Below are positions 1 through 8,073 of a stretch of 64,000 bases of DNA, in pieces. The notes under the pieces were generated by a model that saw only the letters and a program-made list of their open reading frames with translations, searched no databases and was not told the DNA's origin. Within the stretch, counting starts at the first letter, position 1; each line of letters opens with the position of its first letter. The DNA comes from Deefgea piscis (GTDB lineage Bacteria > Pseudomonadota > Gammaproteobacteria > Burkholderiales > Chitinibacteraceae): assembly GCF_013284055.1 (NCBI RefSeq), contig NZ_CP054143.1:1798001-1862000 (forward strand), given 5' to 3'. The position numbers were made by a program, and so were the translations under genes.

Positions 1-346
1 TTTTTACCCAAGCTGATAACCGATACCAGGTATTGGGTTCAACTGGCACGGCTTGGATTAACTTGCCATCATCGCCTTGCGGCAAGCTGATTTTGAGCGA
101 TGCGTTGCCACTATGGCTGACCGTGCTGTCGCGGCTGGCCTGACTGGCGGGCTCGCCTTGCGTCCAGTGGTCAAAATTCCAGCCCGCAGCGTTGCCCGAT
201 GGGCTGCTCGTTTCGGCGTCGGCATTGTGCAATAAATTGGCTGCTGTTTCGGCATGCGCAAGGCTGCTTAAGATTGGGAGTAATAATCCCAGCAGAATAA
301 TCATCACCCATTGGCGGGCGAGCATAGGTGCAGCATATCGAGGCAT
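1..346 (-). CDS. Secreted carbohydrate-binding-like protein, N-terminal part only
   Basis: The reading frame opens at ATG 346 and runs off the left edge, giving about 115 residues. Residues 8-32 form a clear signal peptide (hydrophobic core, then LSSLAHA before the mature start). The mature part begins like a galactose-binding/CBM_4_9 jelly-roll domain: NLLHNADAE, then a G-W motif, SGNASLKI, and PNTWYRLSAWVK at the edge. A second ATG at 325 is an alternative start. Family resemblance is from motif pattern only. It is divergent from the GtrB/GtrA-like genes, so a role in surface glycan metabolism is possible but is inference. The C-terminus is not visible. Confidence 0.65.
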   Translation of the reverse strand, partial: MPRYAAPMLARQWVMIILLGLLLPILSSLAHAETAANLLHNADAETSSPSGNAAGWNFDHWTQGEPASQASRDSTVSHSGNASLKISLPQGDDGKLIQAVPVEPNTWYRLSAWVK

Positions 347-534
347 GTCAGGCTGACTCAGTTTCAAGCAAAGTGAGCACTATAGCGACTCTAAATCCTT
401 ACGCCTAGCGCGGCATTAACAATCATTTGGCGCTGATCGTTGCTCATCATGGCGCAGAAATAGCACTTTTCTTACAAAATGAAGCCAGCTATGGTTTGGC
501 AGCGATACTGCAGTGCAATATCGATGGCGCTATA

Positions 535-694
535 TTAGTGAACGCTAAAGCGTTTGCTGGCTTGGCTTTGTCGTGTAATTGCATCACTCTGCGCGGTGGA
601 CTCGCTGAAAACAAAACCACAGCTCAGCTTGAGACGAACTGGGCTTTCCAAGGTCACGGTGATGCTGTAAGGTTGTGAATCGTTGGCGGGGTAC
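535..694 (-). pseudogene. Possible 3' remnant of a gene cut by the 695-970 repeat
   Basis: On the minus strand an open frame of about 53 codons ends at TAA 535-537. It reads protein-like (YPANDSQPYSITVTLESP near its start, ASKRFSVH at its end). Its upstream end is lost in the terminal inverted repeat of the element at 695-970, where a TAG occurs in the same frame. No 5' part is visible beyond the element. The plus strand is also open here (427-678), so coding is unproven. It may be the tail of a gene disrupted by insertion, or just non-coding DNA. Confidence 0.2.
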
Positions 695-970
695 TGCTAG
701 GGTCTGTTGACGATTGGTTTCCCGCCGCGCTGGAGTGCTTTTCGCGGCGAATCAAGGCGTAGTAAGCGATACATAGTCATTCTATGTGAGCTTGCTACAA
801 CACGGAGTCGCCGCGAAAAGCGCCCAGCCCTTCGGGTTTGGCGGCTTTTGGCCTGATGCTGCGTTACAAAGCGCTGGCGTAGAATGACTACGCTGCGCGC
901 TTCGTGCCTTGCCTCAGGCCAAAATCCGCGCAAACGTGGTTGGCAAACCAAACGTCAACAGACCCTAGCA
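695..970. repeat. 276-bp MITE-like element with 18-bp perfect terminal inverted repeats
   Basis: The left end TGCTAGGGTCTGTTGACG (695-712) is the exact reverse complement of the right end (953-970). The similarity continues imperfectly inward (TTGGTTT-type sequence on both sides). Inside are further stem-forming pairs, for example CTTTTCGCGGCGA near 739 facing its complement near 810. No transposase is encoded; the short open frames inside are artefacts. A shortened, diverged relative lies at 60268-60340. No target-site duplication could be defined, because the ends themselves carry the palindromic CTAG. Confidence 0.7.
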
Positions 971-1025
971 AAATAAAAATTAAAAATAGCCTTAGGCTGA
1001 GCGCCATCCGAGCGCAGGAGGGGAC

Positions 1026-1970
1026 ATGCAACAACGTTTATCTGTAGTCATTCCGTGTTACAACGAAGAAGAAGTGATTGCCGAAACACTGCGGCGTTTG
1101 GCCGAGTTTCGCGCCATGGTGGTGGATATGGATTGCGAGTTTATTTTTGTCGATGACGGCAGTAAAGATCGGACTCGCGCCTTATTACTCGCGGCACAAG
1201 CCGAAAATCCAGAAATGCGGGTGATTGGTTTTGCGCGTAATTTTGGTCATCAAACTGCGGTTACTGCGGGCATTGATGCCGCCAGCGGTGACGCGGTGGT
1301 GTTAATCGACGCTGATTTGCAAGATCCACCCGAAGTCATTAGTGAAATGATCGCGTTATGGCGTAATGGTTATCATGTGGTCTATGGCACGCGGGTTGAT
1401 CGCCCCGGCGAATCGGCGTTTAAGCTGATTACCGCCAGAGCTTTTTATCGGGTGCTCAATCAACTCTCCGACGTGCCGATTCCGCTGGATACTGGCGACT
1501 TTCGTCTAATGGATAGACAGGTGGTTGAGGTGCTCAAAGCCATGCCTGAGCGCGATCGTTTTGTGCGCGGCATGGTGAGCTGGGTGGGGTTTAAGCAGGT
1601 GGCATTGCCTTATCGCCGCGCCGAGCGTTTTGCTGGCGAAAGTAAATATCCACTGCGCAAAATGGTGCGTTTTGCCACCGACGGCATTTTGTCTTTTTCG
1701 ACCAAACCTTTGCAGCTATCGATCACGATTGGTTTAGTCGCTTCATTTTTGGCTTTGATCGGGATTATCAATACCTTGATCGTGCGTTTAACCACCACCG
1801 ATTGGGTGGCCGGTTGGGCTGAGATTATGGTGGCGATTCTGTTTATCGGCGGGGTGCAATTGCTGTGTATCGGTATTTTGGGTGAGTATATCGGGCGGAT
1901 TTATAACGAAATAAAACGTCGTCCTTTATACGTGGTGCAAGATCGTATTGGCTTTCCACCGAAAGAATAA
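1026..1970 (+). CDS. GT2-family polyprenyl-phosphate glycosyltransferase (GtrB/DPM1-like)
   Basis: The 314-residue protein has a GT-A glycosyltransferase domain at about residues 5-230: an N-terminal SVVIPCYNEEE nucleotide-sugar binding start, VDDGSKDRT, and the metal-binding DADLQDPP motif. Two membrane helices follow (about 232-255 and 265-290), and a basic tail ends in YVVQDRIG. This is the architecture of GtrB/YfdH and ArnC-type enzymes that load a sugar onto undecaprenyl phosphate at the inner membrane. A strong ribosome site (GCAGGAGGGG) lies 3-12 nt before ATG 1026. A GtrA-like flippase gene follows 105 bp downstream, supporting a lipid-linked sugar module. The sugar and acceptor are unknown. 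Confidence 0.85.
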   Translation: MQQRLSVVIPCYNEEEVIAETLRRLAEFRAMVVDMDCEFIFVDDGSKDRTRALLLAAQAENPEMRVIGFARNFGHQTAVTAGIDAASGDAVVLIDADLQDPPEVISEMIALWRNGYHVVYGTRVDRPGESAFKLITARAFYRVLNQLSDVPIPLDTGDFRLMDRQVVEVLKAMPERDRFVRGMVSWVGFKQVALPYRRAERFAGESKYPLRKMVRFATDGILSFSTKPLQLSITIGLVASFLALIGIINTLIVRLTTTDWVAGWAEIMVAILFIGGVQLLCIGILGEYIGRIYNEIKRRPLYVVQDRIGFPPKE

Positions 1971-1994
1971 GTTTGAGTTTTGGCATCCTTGTCT

Positions 1995-2026
1995 CGCCTA
2001 GTCGTACTTGATGTACTGACTAGGCG
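1995..2026. repeat. Intergenic hairpin between the glycosyltransferase and gtrA-like genes
   Basis: CGCCTAGTC (1995-2003) pairs with GACTAGGCG (2018-2026). The internal GTAC...GTAC pair can extend the stem past one bulged base. No U-run follows, so it is more likely a repetitive palindrome or mRNA-processing hairpin than a terminator. Confidence 0.5.
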
Positions 2027-2075
2027 TTCACGCTTTGACATAACAATGTTGCACCAGCACTTATTGGGTTAATCG

Positions 2076-2492
2076 ATGCATCGCACGGTAAAAAAATTCT
2101 TCATCTTTGCCGCGGTAGGTGTTTGCGGCACGGCGATTCAATATTTGGTGCTGTGGTTGGGCGTTGAACTATTGGCGCTCAAAGCGGCAGTGGCATCGGG
2201 TATTGGCTATGCGCTGGGCTCGGTGGCCAATTACTTATTAAATTACTTTTTAACGTTTAAGCAGCATGGTCAGCCGCATCGAGAAGCGATCAGTAAGTTT
2301 TATGCTATTACCGGCGTCGGCTGGTGTATCAATACTGGTTTGATGGCGCTGTTGGTTGGGCATTGGCTTTGGGGTTATTGGCCAGCGCAACTATTGGCCA
2401 CGGCGGTGGGTTTACTGTGGAATTTTAGCGGTAGTCATTGGTGGGCGTTTCGACAAAAGCAGGCAGGGGGTGTTGCAGGGGGTATTGATTAG
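2076..2492 (+). CDS. GtrA-like membrane protein
   Basis: The 138-residue protein has four hydrophobic helices (about 8-28, 36-58, 75-95 and 103-123) and the GtrA-family pattern: KFFIFAAVGVCGTAIQYLVL, ASGIGYALGSVANYLLNYFLTF, then a helix pair ending in NFSGSHWWAFR. GtrA-type proteins are thought to flip or help flip undecaprenyl-phosphate-linked sugar made by a GtrB partner, here the gene just upstream. No good ribosome site precedes ATG 2076, so translation may depend on the upstream gene. No third, serotype-specific gtr gene is next to it. Confidence 0.8.
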   Translation: MHRTVKKFFIFAAVGVCGTAIQYLVLWLGVELLALKAAVASGIGYALGSVANYLLNYFLTFKQHGQPHREAISKFYAITGVGWCINTGLMALLVGHWLWGYWPAQLLATAVGLLWNFSGSHWWAFRQKQAGGVAGGID

Positions 2493-2503
2493 CTGGTCTT
2501 TTA

Positions 2504-2599
2504 GGGTATGGCTTAGAGTTATATACCCACGTATTTTTTGCTGTTTTGATTCGGTGTTGATGGTTTTAAGTGCTTGCGGCACAGCATCAACACCCAATC
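2504..2599. repeat. Composite intergenic repeat, copy A (GGGTAT hairpin plus 52-bp palindrome)
   Basis: GGGTAT (2504-2509) pairs with ATACCC (2523-2528). After exactly 19 nt comes a second inverted repeat: GATTCGGTGTTGATG (2548-2562) against CATCAACACCCAATC (2585-2599), one mismatch. The 22-nt core reads, on the minus strand, CTGTGCCGCAAGCACTTAAA. The same arrangement, with the second palindrome in the opposite orientation, is at 53680-53801. It lies between the gtrA-like and yidB-like genes, which converge. Confidence 0.65.
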
Positions 2600-2615
2600 A
2601 GAACATCAGCGGCAA

Positions 2616-3014
2616 TTAACCGAATAATTTACCTTTGATTAAATTCATTGCCGCACCCATGACATCGGGGTTGCCAGCTTCGATTTGGCCATTTGGCGTT
2701 AAGCTATCAATCAATTGCGGCAATAGGCTTGAAATTTGTCCTGCAGCTGTAGCTGGATCAATACCCAGTTTGCTGGCGATGCCAGCGACGGTTTCGTTAC
2801 CGAGCACGGCTTCAATTTGCTCGCTGGAGATCGGCAGGTTTTGACCACTGGCCACCCACGATTGTGCGATTTCACCTAAACCGCCATTTTGAAATTTTTC
2901 CACCACGCCAGCAACGCCGCCTTGTTGTTCAAGTAAGGTGCTGAGCATGCCCATTGTGCCTTCGCTATTGCTGCCACCGAGAAATTGACCAGCTAAAGAA
3001 TCGAGTAAACCCAT
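2616..3014 (-). CDS. YidB/DUF937 family protein
   Basis: The 132-residue protein starts MGLLDSLAGQFLGG and continues with glycine-rich segments (LLEQQGGVAGVVEKFQNGGLGE), WVASGQNLPIS and IASKLGID, the usual YidB-like (DUF937) pattern. There is no signal peptide or membrane helix. The biochemical function of the family is not established. ATG 3014 is preceded by AGGAAA at a good distance. It stands alone, convergent with the gtrA-like gene and followed by the composite repeat. Confidence 0.8.
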   Translation of the reverse strand: MGLLDSLAGQFLGGSNSEGTMGMLSTLLEQQGGVAGVVEKFQNGGLGEIAQSWVASGQNLPISSEQIEAVLGNETVAGIASKLGIDPATAAGQISSLLPQLIDSLTPNGQIEAGNPDVMGAAMNLIKGKLFG

Positions 3015-3149
3015 GATATTTTCCTATGAAAGTAAGGGGATAAGTGCTCAGCGCATAATTTGGCTTTCGACTTATTCTTATGGAGAGGGTCGATAAAAAC
3101 AAGTTAAATTTTAGATTCGCGACGCCGCTGCTTGCCAATAGTGGGGCAG

Positions 3150-5225
3150 TTATTGTGTTTGATTGGGCTGAAAATGTTCAAGATTGCGTGTAAATAACAC
3201 GGCAAATTCATCGGCAGGAATCGGGCGGCTTAATAGATAACCTTGAATTTGATCACAGGCTGTTTTTTGTAAAAAGCTTAATTGATTGGCGGTTTCTACC
3301 CCTTCAGCAATCAGCCGTAAATTCAAACTACTGGCAATGCCGCAAATGGCGTTGACGATGCCGGCACTGCCGGGGTTGTCGGGCAGACCACGAATAAAGC
3401 TTTGGTCGATTTTGAGGTAGTCGAGGGTAAATCGTTGTAAGTAAGATAAATTAGAATAGCCCGTCCCAAAGTCGTCGAGCGCCAAAGAAAAACCTGCGGC
3501 TTTAAGCTTCAGTAATAGGCTAAGCGTGGCTTCATCATTTTTCATTAGCATGGATTCTGTGAGCTCTAGCTCGATACGTTGCGCTTGAATCTGATGCTGT
3601 TTGAGTATTTTTAATAATAGGTCCGTCAAATTACTTTTAAATTGTTGCGCCGATAAATTGATTGATAACCGATTGAGTTTGATTCCGGCTTGATCCCATT
3701 GCGCTAGTTGCCCAATCGCTTCGGAGAGTACCCATTCGCCAATCGGCACGATCAACCCAGTTTCTTCGGCAAAGGGTATAAATTCAGCAGGCGAAATAAA
3801 ACCACGGCTAGGATGTTGCCAACGAATTAAAGCTTCAGCGCCCACAATGCGGGTGTTTTGCGTGTCGTACTGCGCTTGGTAAAAAAGTTTTAACTCATTG
3901 CGCTCTAAGGCGTGGTGCAATTCGCTCGATAGCTTTAAACGCGCCATCGAGCGTTGATTCATTTCGGGAGAGTAAAACAATAAATCTTGCTGCGCTTGCT
4001 TGCCTCGATGCAAGGCCACAGCGGCTTGGTTGATGAGTTTTTCGGCGTCGCGACCATCGTCGGGATAAATACTAATGCCGATATAGGATTTGAGTAGTAT
4101 TTCTTCTTCTGAGAGCAGAAAAGGCTGACTAATTCGAAGTAAAACCCTTTGCGCCACCATCGCTGCATCATCACGGTGGCGAATATCAAATAAGCCAATA
4201 TAAAACTCATCGGCGGCAAAGCGCGAAACCACGTCTTCGTCACGTAAGCTGGCGCGTATTCTTTGGCCAACTTCGATTAACACTTGGTCGGCGGCGGTAT
4301 GGCCAAAAGAGTCGTTGAGTGCTTTAAAGCGGGCAATGTTAAAGCACAATAAAGCGCCATGATGCTGGTTGCGGCGCGCCTCGCTAAGCGCTTGCTCCAG
4401 CAAGGTAAAGAGCATGGTGCGATTGGGAAGATTGGTCAGTGGGTCAAAATAGGCGAGGCGATGCAATTGGGCTTCGGCGTGTTTTTTTTCTGTCAGGTCG
4501 GAAAAAATAGCAAAATAATGCGTCAGGTCGCCGCGTTTATTTTTAACCCCGCTGATGGCCAAATGAATTGGATAGCGCTCACCCGAGGCGCGCTCATCCC
4601 AAAGTTCACCTTCCCAATGACCAATACGTTCCAGCAAATCGTACATTTGCTGCAAGATGGACGATTCTCTTTGTTGCGCCAGCATAAAGCTGGGGAGTTG
4701 CCCCAGCGTTTGCTCTAATTTTCGCTCAGTAATGTGGTGATATGCGGCATTACAGCCAACACAGCTAAAGCGTAAATTGGTAATGACAATTGCATCCGGC
4801 GCTTGCTCGAGAATATGGCTATAGAGTTGATTTTTTTCTTCGACAGCCAATTGCTCGGTGATGTCGGTGAGGTAACCGATCATGCGGACGGGTTTTTGCT
4901 CATCATTACGAATGAGGGTGAGGTGAATATTGGCCCAGAATACCGCACCATTTTTTTTGCGGCGTAGAACCTCCATTTGCGCGTGGCCACTCATCATCAC
5001 GGCATGTAGCAGCTCACTGTCATCGCCACTTTCGTCGGCATAGAGTATCAAAATATGCCGGCCAAGCACATCATCGGCAGAGTAACCAAACAGCTGCTCA
5101 GCGCCTTTATTCCAACCGGTAATATAACCTTGTAAATCGAGGGTAATTAAAGAGGCAGCCAGATCATTGACAATCAAGCTGCTGGGGCCAAGTTCATTGA
5201 GTGTCGACACGTTACAGCGACTCAC
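3150..5225 (-). CDS. PAS-PAS-GGDEF-EAL cyclic-di-GMP signalling protein
   Basis: The 691-residue cytoplasmic protein carries two PAS domains (about 15-125 and 135-250; the first has GYITGWNKGAEQLFGY), a GGDEF domain (about 255-420) and an EAL domain (about 430-685). The diguanylate cyclase signature is degenerate: AADEF replaces GGDEF, so cyclase activity is unlikely. The EAL side keeps EALIRW, ELTES and DDFGTGYSNL, as expected of an active phosphodiesterase. The start is GTG 5225 (GTG 5210 is possible), lying inside the last codons of the upstream HDOD gene, so the two are translationally coupled. Likely role: sensor-controlled c-di-GMP hydrolysis. The ligand of the PAS domains is unknown. 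Confidence 0.88.
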   Translation of the reverse strand: MSRCNVSTLNELGPSSLIVNDLAASLITLDLQGYITGWNKGAEQLFGYSADDVLGRHILILYADESGDDSELLHAVMMSGHAQMEVLRRKKNGAVFWANIHLTLIRNDEQKPVRMIGYLTDITEQLAVEEKNQLYSHILEQAPDAIVITNLRFSCVGCNAAYHHITERKLEQTLGQLPSFMLAQQRESSILQQMYDLLERIGHWEGELWDERASGERYPIHLAISGVKNKRGDLTHYFAIFSDLTEKKHAEAQLHRLAYFDPLTNLPNRTMLFTLLEQALSEARRNQHHGALLCFNIARFKALNDSFGHTAADQVLIEVGQRIRASLRDEDVVSRFAADEFYIGLFDIRHRDDAAMVAQRVLLRISQPFLLSEEEILLKSYIGISIYPDDGRDAEKLINQAAVALHRGKQAQQDLLFYSPEMNQRSMARLKLSSELHHALERNELKLFYQAQYDTQNTRIVGAEALIRWQHPSRGFISPAEFIPFAEETGLIVPIGEWVLSEAIGQLAQWDQAGIKLNRLSINLSAQQFKSNLTDLLLKILKQHQIQAQRIELELTESMLMKNDEATLSLLLKLKAAGFSLALDDFGTGYSNLSYLQRFTLDYLKIDQSFIRGLPDNPGSAGIVNAICGIASSLNLRLIAEGVETANQLSFLQKTACDQIQGYLLSRPIPADEFAVLFTRNLEHFQPNQTQ

Positions 5226-6162
5226 GTACTAAGCGATGCACCCAAGCTATGGCTTGAATTTCGCTATTGAGCCACGTTTTTTGTTTGGCTAATAACGGCG
5301 CAATCAAGGGGTGCTCGGTGTCACCGGCTTCTAGTGCGGTAAGTTGAACCAAGGCCGCGCCCAAAATCCCGTCGCCAGCAATCAGCGCCGAGCGTAAATG
5401 CTCATCCAGTGGTAGCGGGGCCAGTAATTGCTGCAAGGGCTCACCAAACAGTCGATCCAATAGCGATAGCATGCCGCATAAAAAAGCTTCATCGGCTTGT
5501 ATATTGCCAAGCCAGCCGTGTTCGGCCCATTGCGCCATGCGCTTGCCACGCAGCGCTGCGGCAATCAATAGTGCCGGTTTGCCGCTATCGCCATATTGTT
5601 CGGCATAAATTAGTAGCTGTAGCCAACGTTGCAGTTGACGACGTCCTAGTAGGGTAATGGCTTGGCGGATGCTGCGTGCGGGCGTTGCGCTGCCCATACC
5701 CACTGAGTTCACCAGACGCAGCAAGTTCAGCATCAGTTGCGGGGCTTTTGCCAATGCAGTTTCAAGCTGAGCGATTTCAGCGTCGCTAACAATCAAACTG
5801 AGTACTTCAAGTAAAACAGGGCGGCTTGGATTGCTGGTGCTGCTTGGATCAGCGGCTTCGGTAAACCACGGTCCGCAGGCGAGGTCATGCTGGCTAAGAT
5901 GGCTTAAGTCGGCGGTATGCTGCACCTTGAAATGCAAATGTCCGCCGCCTTGTGGCAGTGAAATGCCGTGATCGTCACGGATTAAGGCCATCAATGGAGA
6001 TGGGAGTGGTGCTGCAGTATCATCGAGGAGCATGCACGGCAAACCGTGTAATTCGTAGGTATGGCAGGCCTCGCTGAGCGCATCAGCATCTTGTTGTGCG
6101 TGATGGGCAAAGAGTCCGGTCCAATTTTGCTGCGTGTCCCAAACTAACTCAAAAAAAATCAT
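5212..6162 (-). CDS. HDOD domain protein with degenerate EAL-like N-terminus
   Basis: The protein is about 316 residues. The second half matches an HDOD domain: LMLNLLRLVNSVGMG, IRQAITLLGRRQLQRWLQLLIYA, then FLCGMLSLLDRLFG. The first 100 residues resemble the N-terminus of YuxH/CdgJ-type EAL-HDOD proteins but lack EAL catalytic motifs and are short. HDOD proteins act as non-enzymatic adaptors in signalling and motility control. The TTG at 6177 is less likely than ATG 6162. It overlaps the PAS-GGDEF-EAL gene by 14 bp, so the pair probably works together. Confidence 0.75.
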   Translation of the reverse strand: MIFFELVWDTQQNWTGLFAHHAQQDADALSEACHTYELHGLPCMLLDDTAAPLPSPLMALIRDDHGISLPQGGGHLHFKVQHTADLSHLSQHDLACGPWFTEAADPSSTSNPSRPVLLEVLSLIVSDAEIAQLETALAKAPQLMLNLLRLVNSVGMGSATPARSIRQAITLLGRRQLQRWLQLLIYAEQYGDSGKPALLIAAALRGKRMAQWAEHGWLGNIQADEAFLCGMLSLLDRLFGEPLQQLLAPLPLDEHLRSALIAGDGILGAALVQLTALEAGDTEHPLIAPLLAKQKTWLNSEIQAIAWVHRLVRESL

Positions 6163-6510
6163 CGATTCAGATCTCAAGATGGTGTTTTTTTAAGGCTAGG
6201 ACTTGGATCTACTTACGGCAAGATTTACTTTTTTGAATTTTACTTTTGTTTTTATTTACACCGAGTGGTAGATTCTAAAGGCTTATTGGATGGCAAGCTG
6301 TTGAATGATGGGAATTGGTTTTTTCTTTGCCCATATGTTGTGCGTCGGTTTGCAACAGAGAGTGCGTATGCTGTATTTCTAATGACCTTGTACAATGGAT
6401 GTGAGCAAGGTATTGCAGTGCGGCCCAGTTTTTAGCGCCTGCAATGAGCGACTTTCAATCTAAGATCAAAGCGTCTGTAGCCTGATGGCGCGTAACTGAA
6501 GTGACTCATC
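6163..6510. other. Divergent intergenic region
   Basis: About 350 bp separate the divergent HDOD and LOG-family genes. It is AT-rich around 6215-6260 and must hold both promoters, but I see no convincing -35/-10 pair, operator palindrome or RNA structure. Confidence 0.4.
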
Positions 6511-7254
6511 ATGATTAATGAATATAACAAACCCATCGGCACGATTGACGATGAAGAGGCGCTGGATATTGTTGGTTCAGCGGTTTTAAAACTATGGGAT
6601 GCAGTTGATGATTTATCGCGCCTGCGGCCAGCGCATACGCCAGATTATCATGTGACGATTTTTGGTTCGGCACGTATTGAAGATAATACGCCGGCGTATG
6701 AGGCGGTGAAGCAGTTGGCTTCGCAGTTGGCGGCGATGGGCTGCCATATCGTAACCGGTGGTGGGCCCGGCTTAATGCAAGCCGCCAATGAGGGTGCCAG
6801 TCAAGGTGCGCCCAATAAGCCTGAGGCGTCGGTGGGGATTCGGATTGATTTGGATTTTGAGCAAAATGTGAATGATTTTGTGGGGCGTGTGTTTGAACAT
6901 AAAACGTTTTTTTCGCGCTTACATCATTTTATTATGCGCTCGAATGCGTTTATTGTGACGCCCGGTGGCATTGGCACTTTGCTTGAATTGTCGATGGTTT
7001 GGCAGTTGATTCAGGTGCGAAAACTCTACGATACGCCGATTATTTTAGTTGGCGAAATGTGGCACGAGCTGGTGGATTGGGCACAACGCCATATGGTCGA
7101 CAATAACGCCGGTTTAGCCAGCGCCGTTGATATGCAAATTCCGATTGTGGTTGATTCGATCGAAGACGCGGTGCAGTTGATTCGTGAGCATCATGCGCGT
7201 TGGCAAAAACTCGATGGTGAGCTCAAGCAAATTCGAACTTCACCACCACGTTAA
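6511..7254 (+). CDS. LOG family protein (putative nucleoside-monophosphate phosphoribohydrolase)
   Basis: The 247-residue cytoplasmic protein has the Rossmann-type LOG fold: VTIFGSARI near residue 50, GGGPGLMQAANEGA near 90, and the signature PGGIGTLLE near 153 carrying the catalytic glutamate region. LOG enzymes cleave the N-glycosidic bond of nucleoside 5'-monophosphates (cytokinin riboside phosphate in the founding members; AMP or pyrimidine nucleotides in bacterial relatives such as PpnN). The substrate here cannot be read from sequence. It has an extra N-terminal 40 residues compared with minimal LOG proteins. It ends 2 bp from the convergent hemG. Confidence 0.85.
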   Translation: MINEYNKPIGTIDDEEALDIVGSAVLKLWDAVDDLSRLRPAHTPDYHVTIFGSARIEDNTPAYEAVKQLASQLAAMGCHIVTGGGPGLMQAANEGASQGAPNKPEASVGIRIDLDFEQNVNDFVGRVFEHKTFFSRLHHFIMRSNAFIVTPGGIGTLLELSMVWQLIQVRKLYDTPIILVGEMWHELVDWAQRHMVDNNAGLASAVDMQIPIVVDSIEDAVQLIREHHARWQKLDGELKQIRTSPPR

Positions 7255-7256
7255 TC

Positions 7257-7814
7257 TTAAGCGCCAAACTGCGACAGCGGTTTGGCGTTCGGGTTTTGTT
7301 CTTGCTGAATATAGCGACTCACTGTACCTGCAAATTTGGAAACGTGTTGCCAATTGGTATATTCAACGCAGCATTTTCCATCACTAGGACCGCCAGTCAT
7401 TTTCATGATCAGGCGCATCATTTGCCGATCTAACCAGCCATAACGTGGATAATCCAGACGACCAGCAACTGACATTGCGGTAAACGGCTGCAGATGGTGC
7501 TGCGCTAACAGTTTTTTTAAATAGCCATTCGGTGTGCCATCCCCTTTGCGGGCATTTAAGCTGACCGACATCATCGCCAATGGCGCAAGCAGTGTATTGT
7601 GCTCAAAAAACTGATGCACTTCGGCATGATGCCGGCCATAGCGAACTGAGGCGACGACGATAATCGCCTGCCAGTTTTTGGCCATATTGGGAGGGTATTT
7701 TAAGTCGGCAAGTTCGCAATGCAAGGCTTGCTGGGCTAAATGTTGCTGCACCGTTTGCGCGATGTGCTTGGCTTGTCCATCGCGGCTGGCGTAAAGAATT
7801 AAAGTCGGTTTCAT
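7257..7814 (-). CDS. hemG: Menaquinone/quinone-dependent protoporphyrinogen IX dehydrogenase
   Basis: The 185-residue flavodoxin-like protein matches E. coli HemG in length and motifs: TLILYASRDGQAKHIA (FMN phosphate loop), VVASVRYGRHH, then YPRYGWLDRQMMRLIMKMTGG, the HemG-specific insert, and VEYTNWQ. It oxidises protoporphyrinogen IX to protoporphyrin IX in haem synthesis, at the membrane with a quinone acceptor. It is a single-gene unit convergent with the LOG gene. An 8-bp stem at 7262-7287 (CGCCAAAC/GTTTGGCG) falls in its last codons. Confidence 0.93.
   Translation of the reverse strand: MKPTLILYASRDGQAKHIAQTVQQHLAQQALHCELADLKYPPNMAKNWQAIIVVASVRYGRHHAEVHQFFEHNTLLAPLAMMSVSLNARKGDGTPNGYLKKLLAQHHLQPFTAMSVAGRLDYPRYGWLDRQMMRLIMKMTGGPSDGKCCVEYTNWQHVSKFAGTVSRYIQQEQNPNAKPLSQFGA
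7262..7287. terminator. Possible terminator hairpin for the LOG gene inside the hemG 3' end
   Basis: CGCCAAAC (7262-7269) pairs with GTTTGGCG (7280-7287), immediately after the LOG gene stop. The following sequence is only moderately T-rich, so this is a weak call. It overlaps the final codons of convergent hemG. Confidence 0.3.
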
Positions 7815-8073
7815 TCACACAAGTATAAATGACGCTACGTCGCGCGATATTGAGCGGTATCAGATGGGCTCGTTAGCGGCATTTCATTTTGATTCACGAG
7901 TGTGATGCGGTTTTTGCGCCAGCGTATTTTTGTGTCGCAGTGCTGGCGGTGAGAAATAAGCAATGAATCTGAGTTTATATAAATTCAAGATCTATTCGAT
8001 CAAAGTAAAGAACTTTTTGTTTTGGTGGTAAAAATACAACGCACTGAGGTTTTGAGTCGCGTATTATTCAATG

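Noticed and set aside
427-678. Open frame of 83 codons on the plus strand
   Set aside because: It starts with TTG without a ribosome site, and the opposite strand reads at least as protein-like. No family is recognisable.
697-951. Open frame inside the 276-bp element
   Set aside because: Its ends coincide with the terminal inverted repeats and its composition is that of hairpin DNA, not protein.
2412-2597. Frame containing GVDAVPQALKTINT, also readable near 53755
   Set aside because: The shared peptide is only a translation of the palindromic repeat in both places; there is no start context or family.
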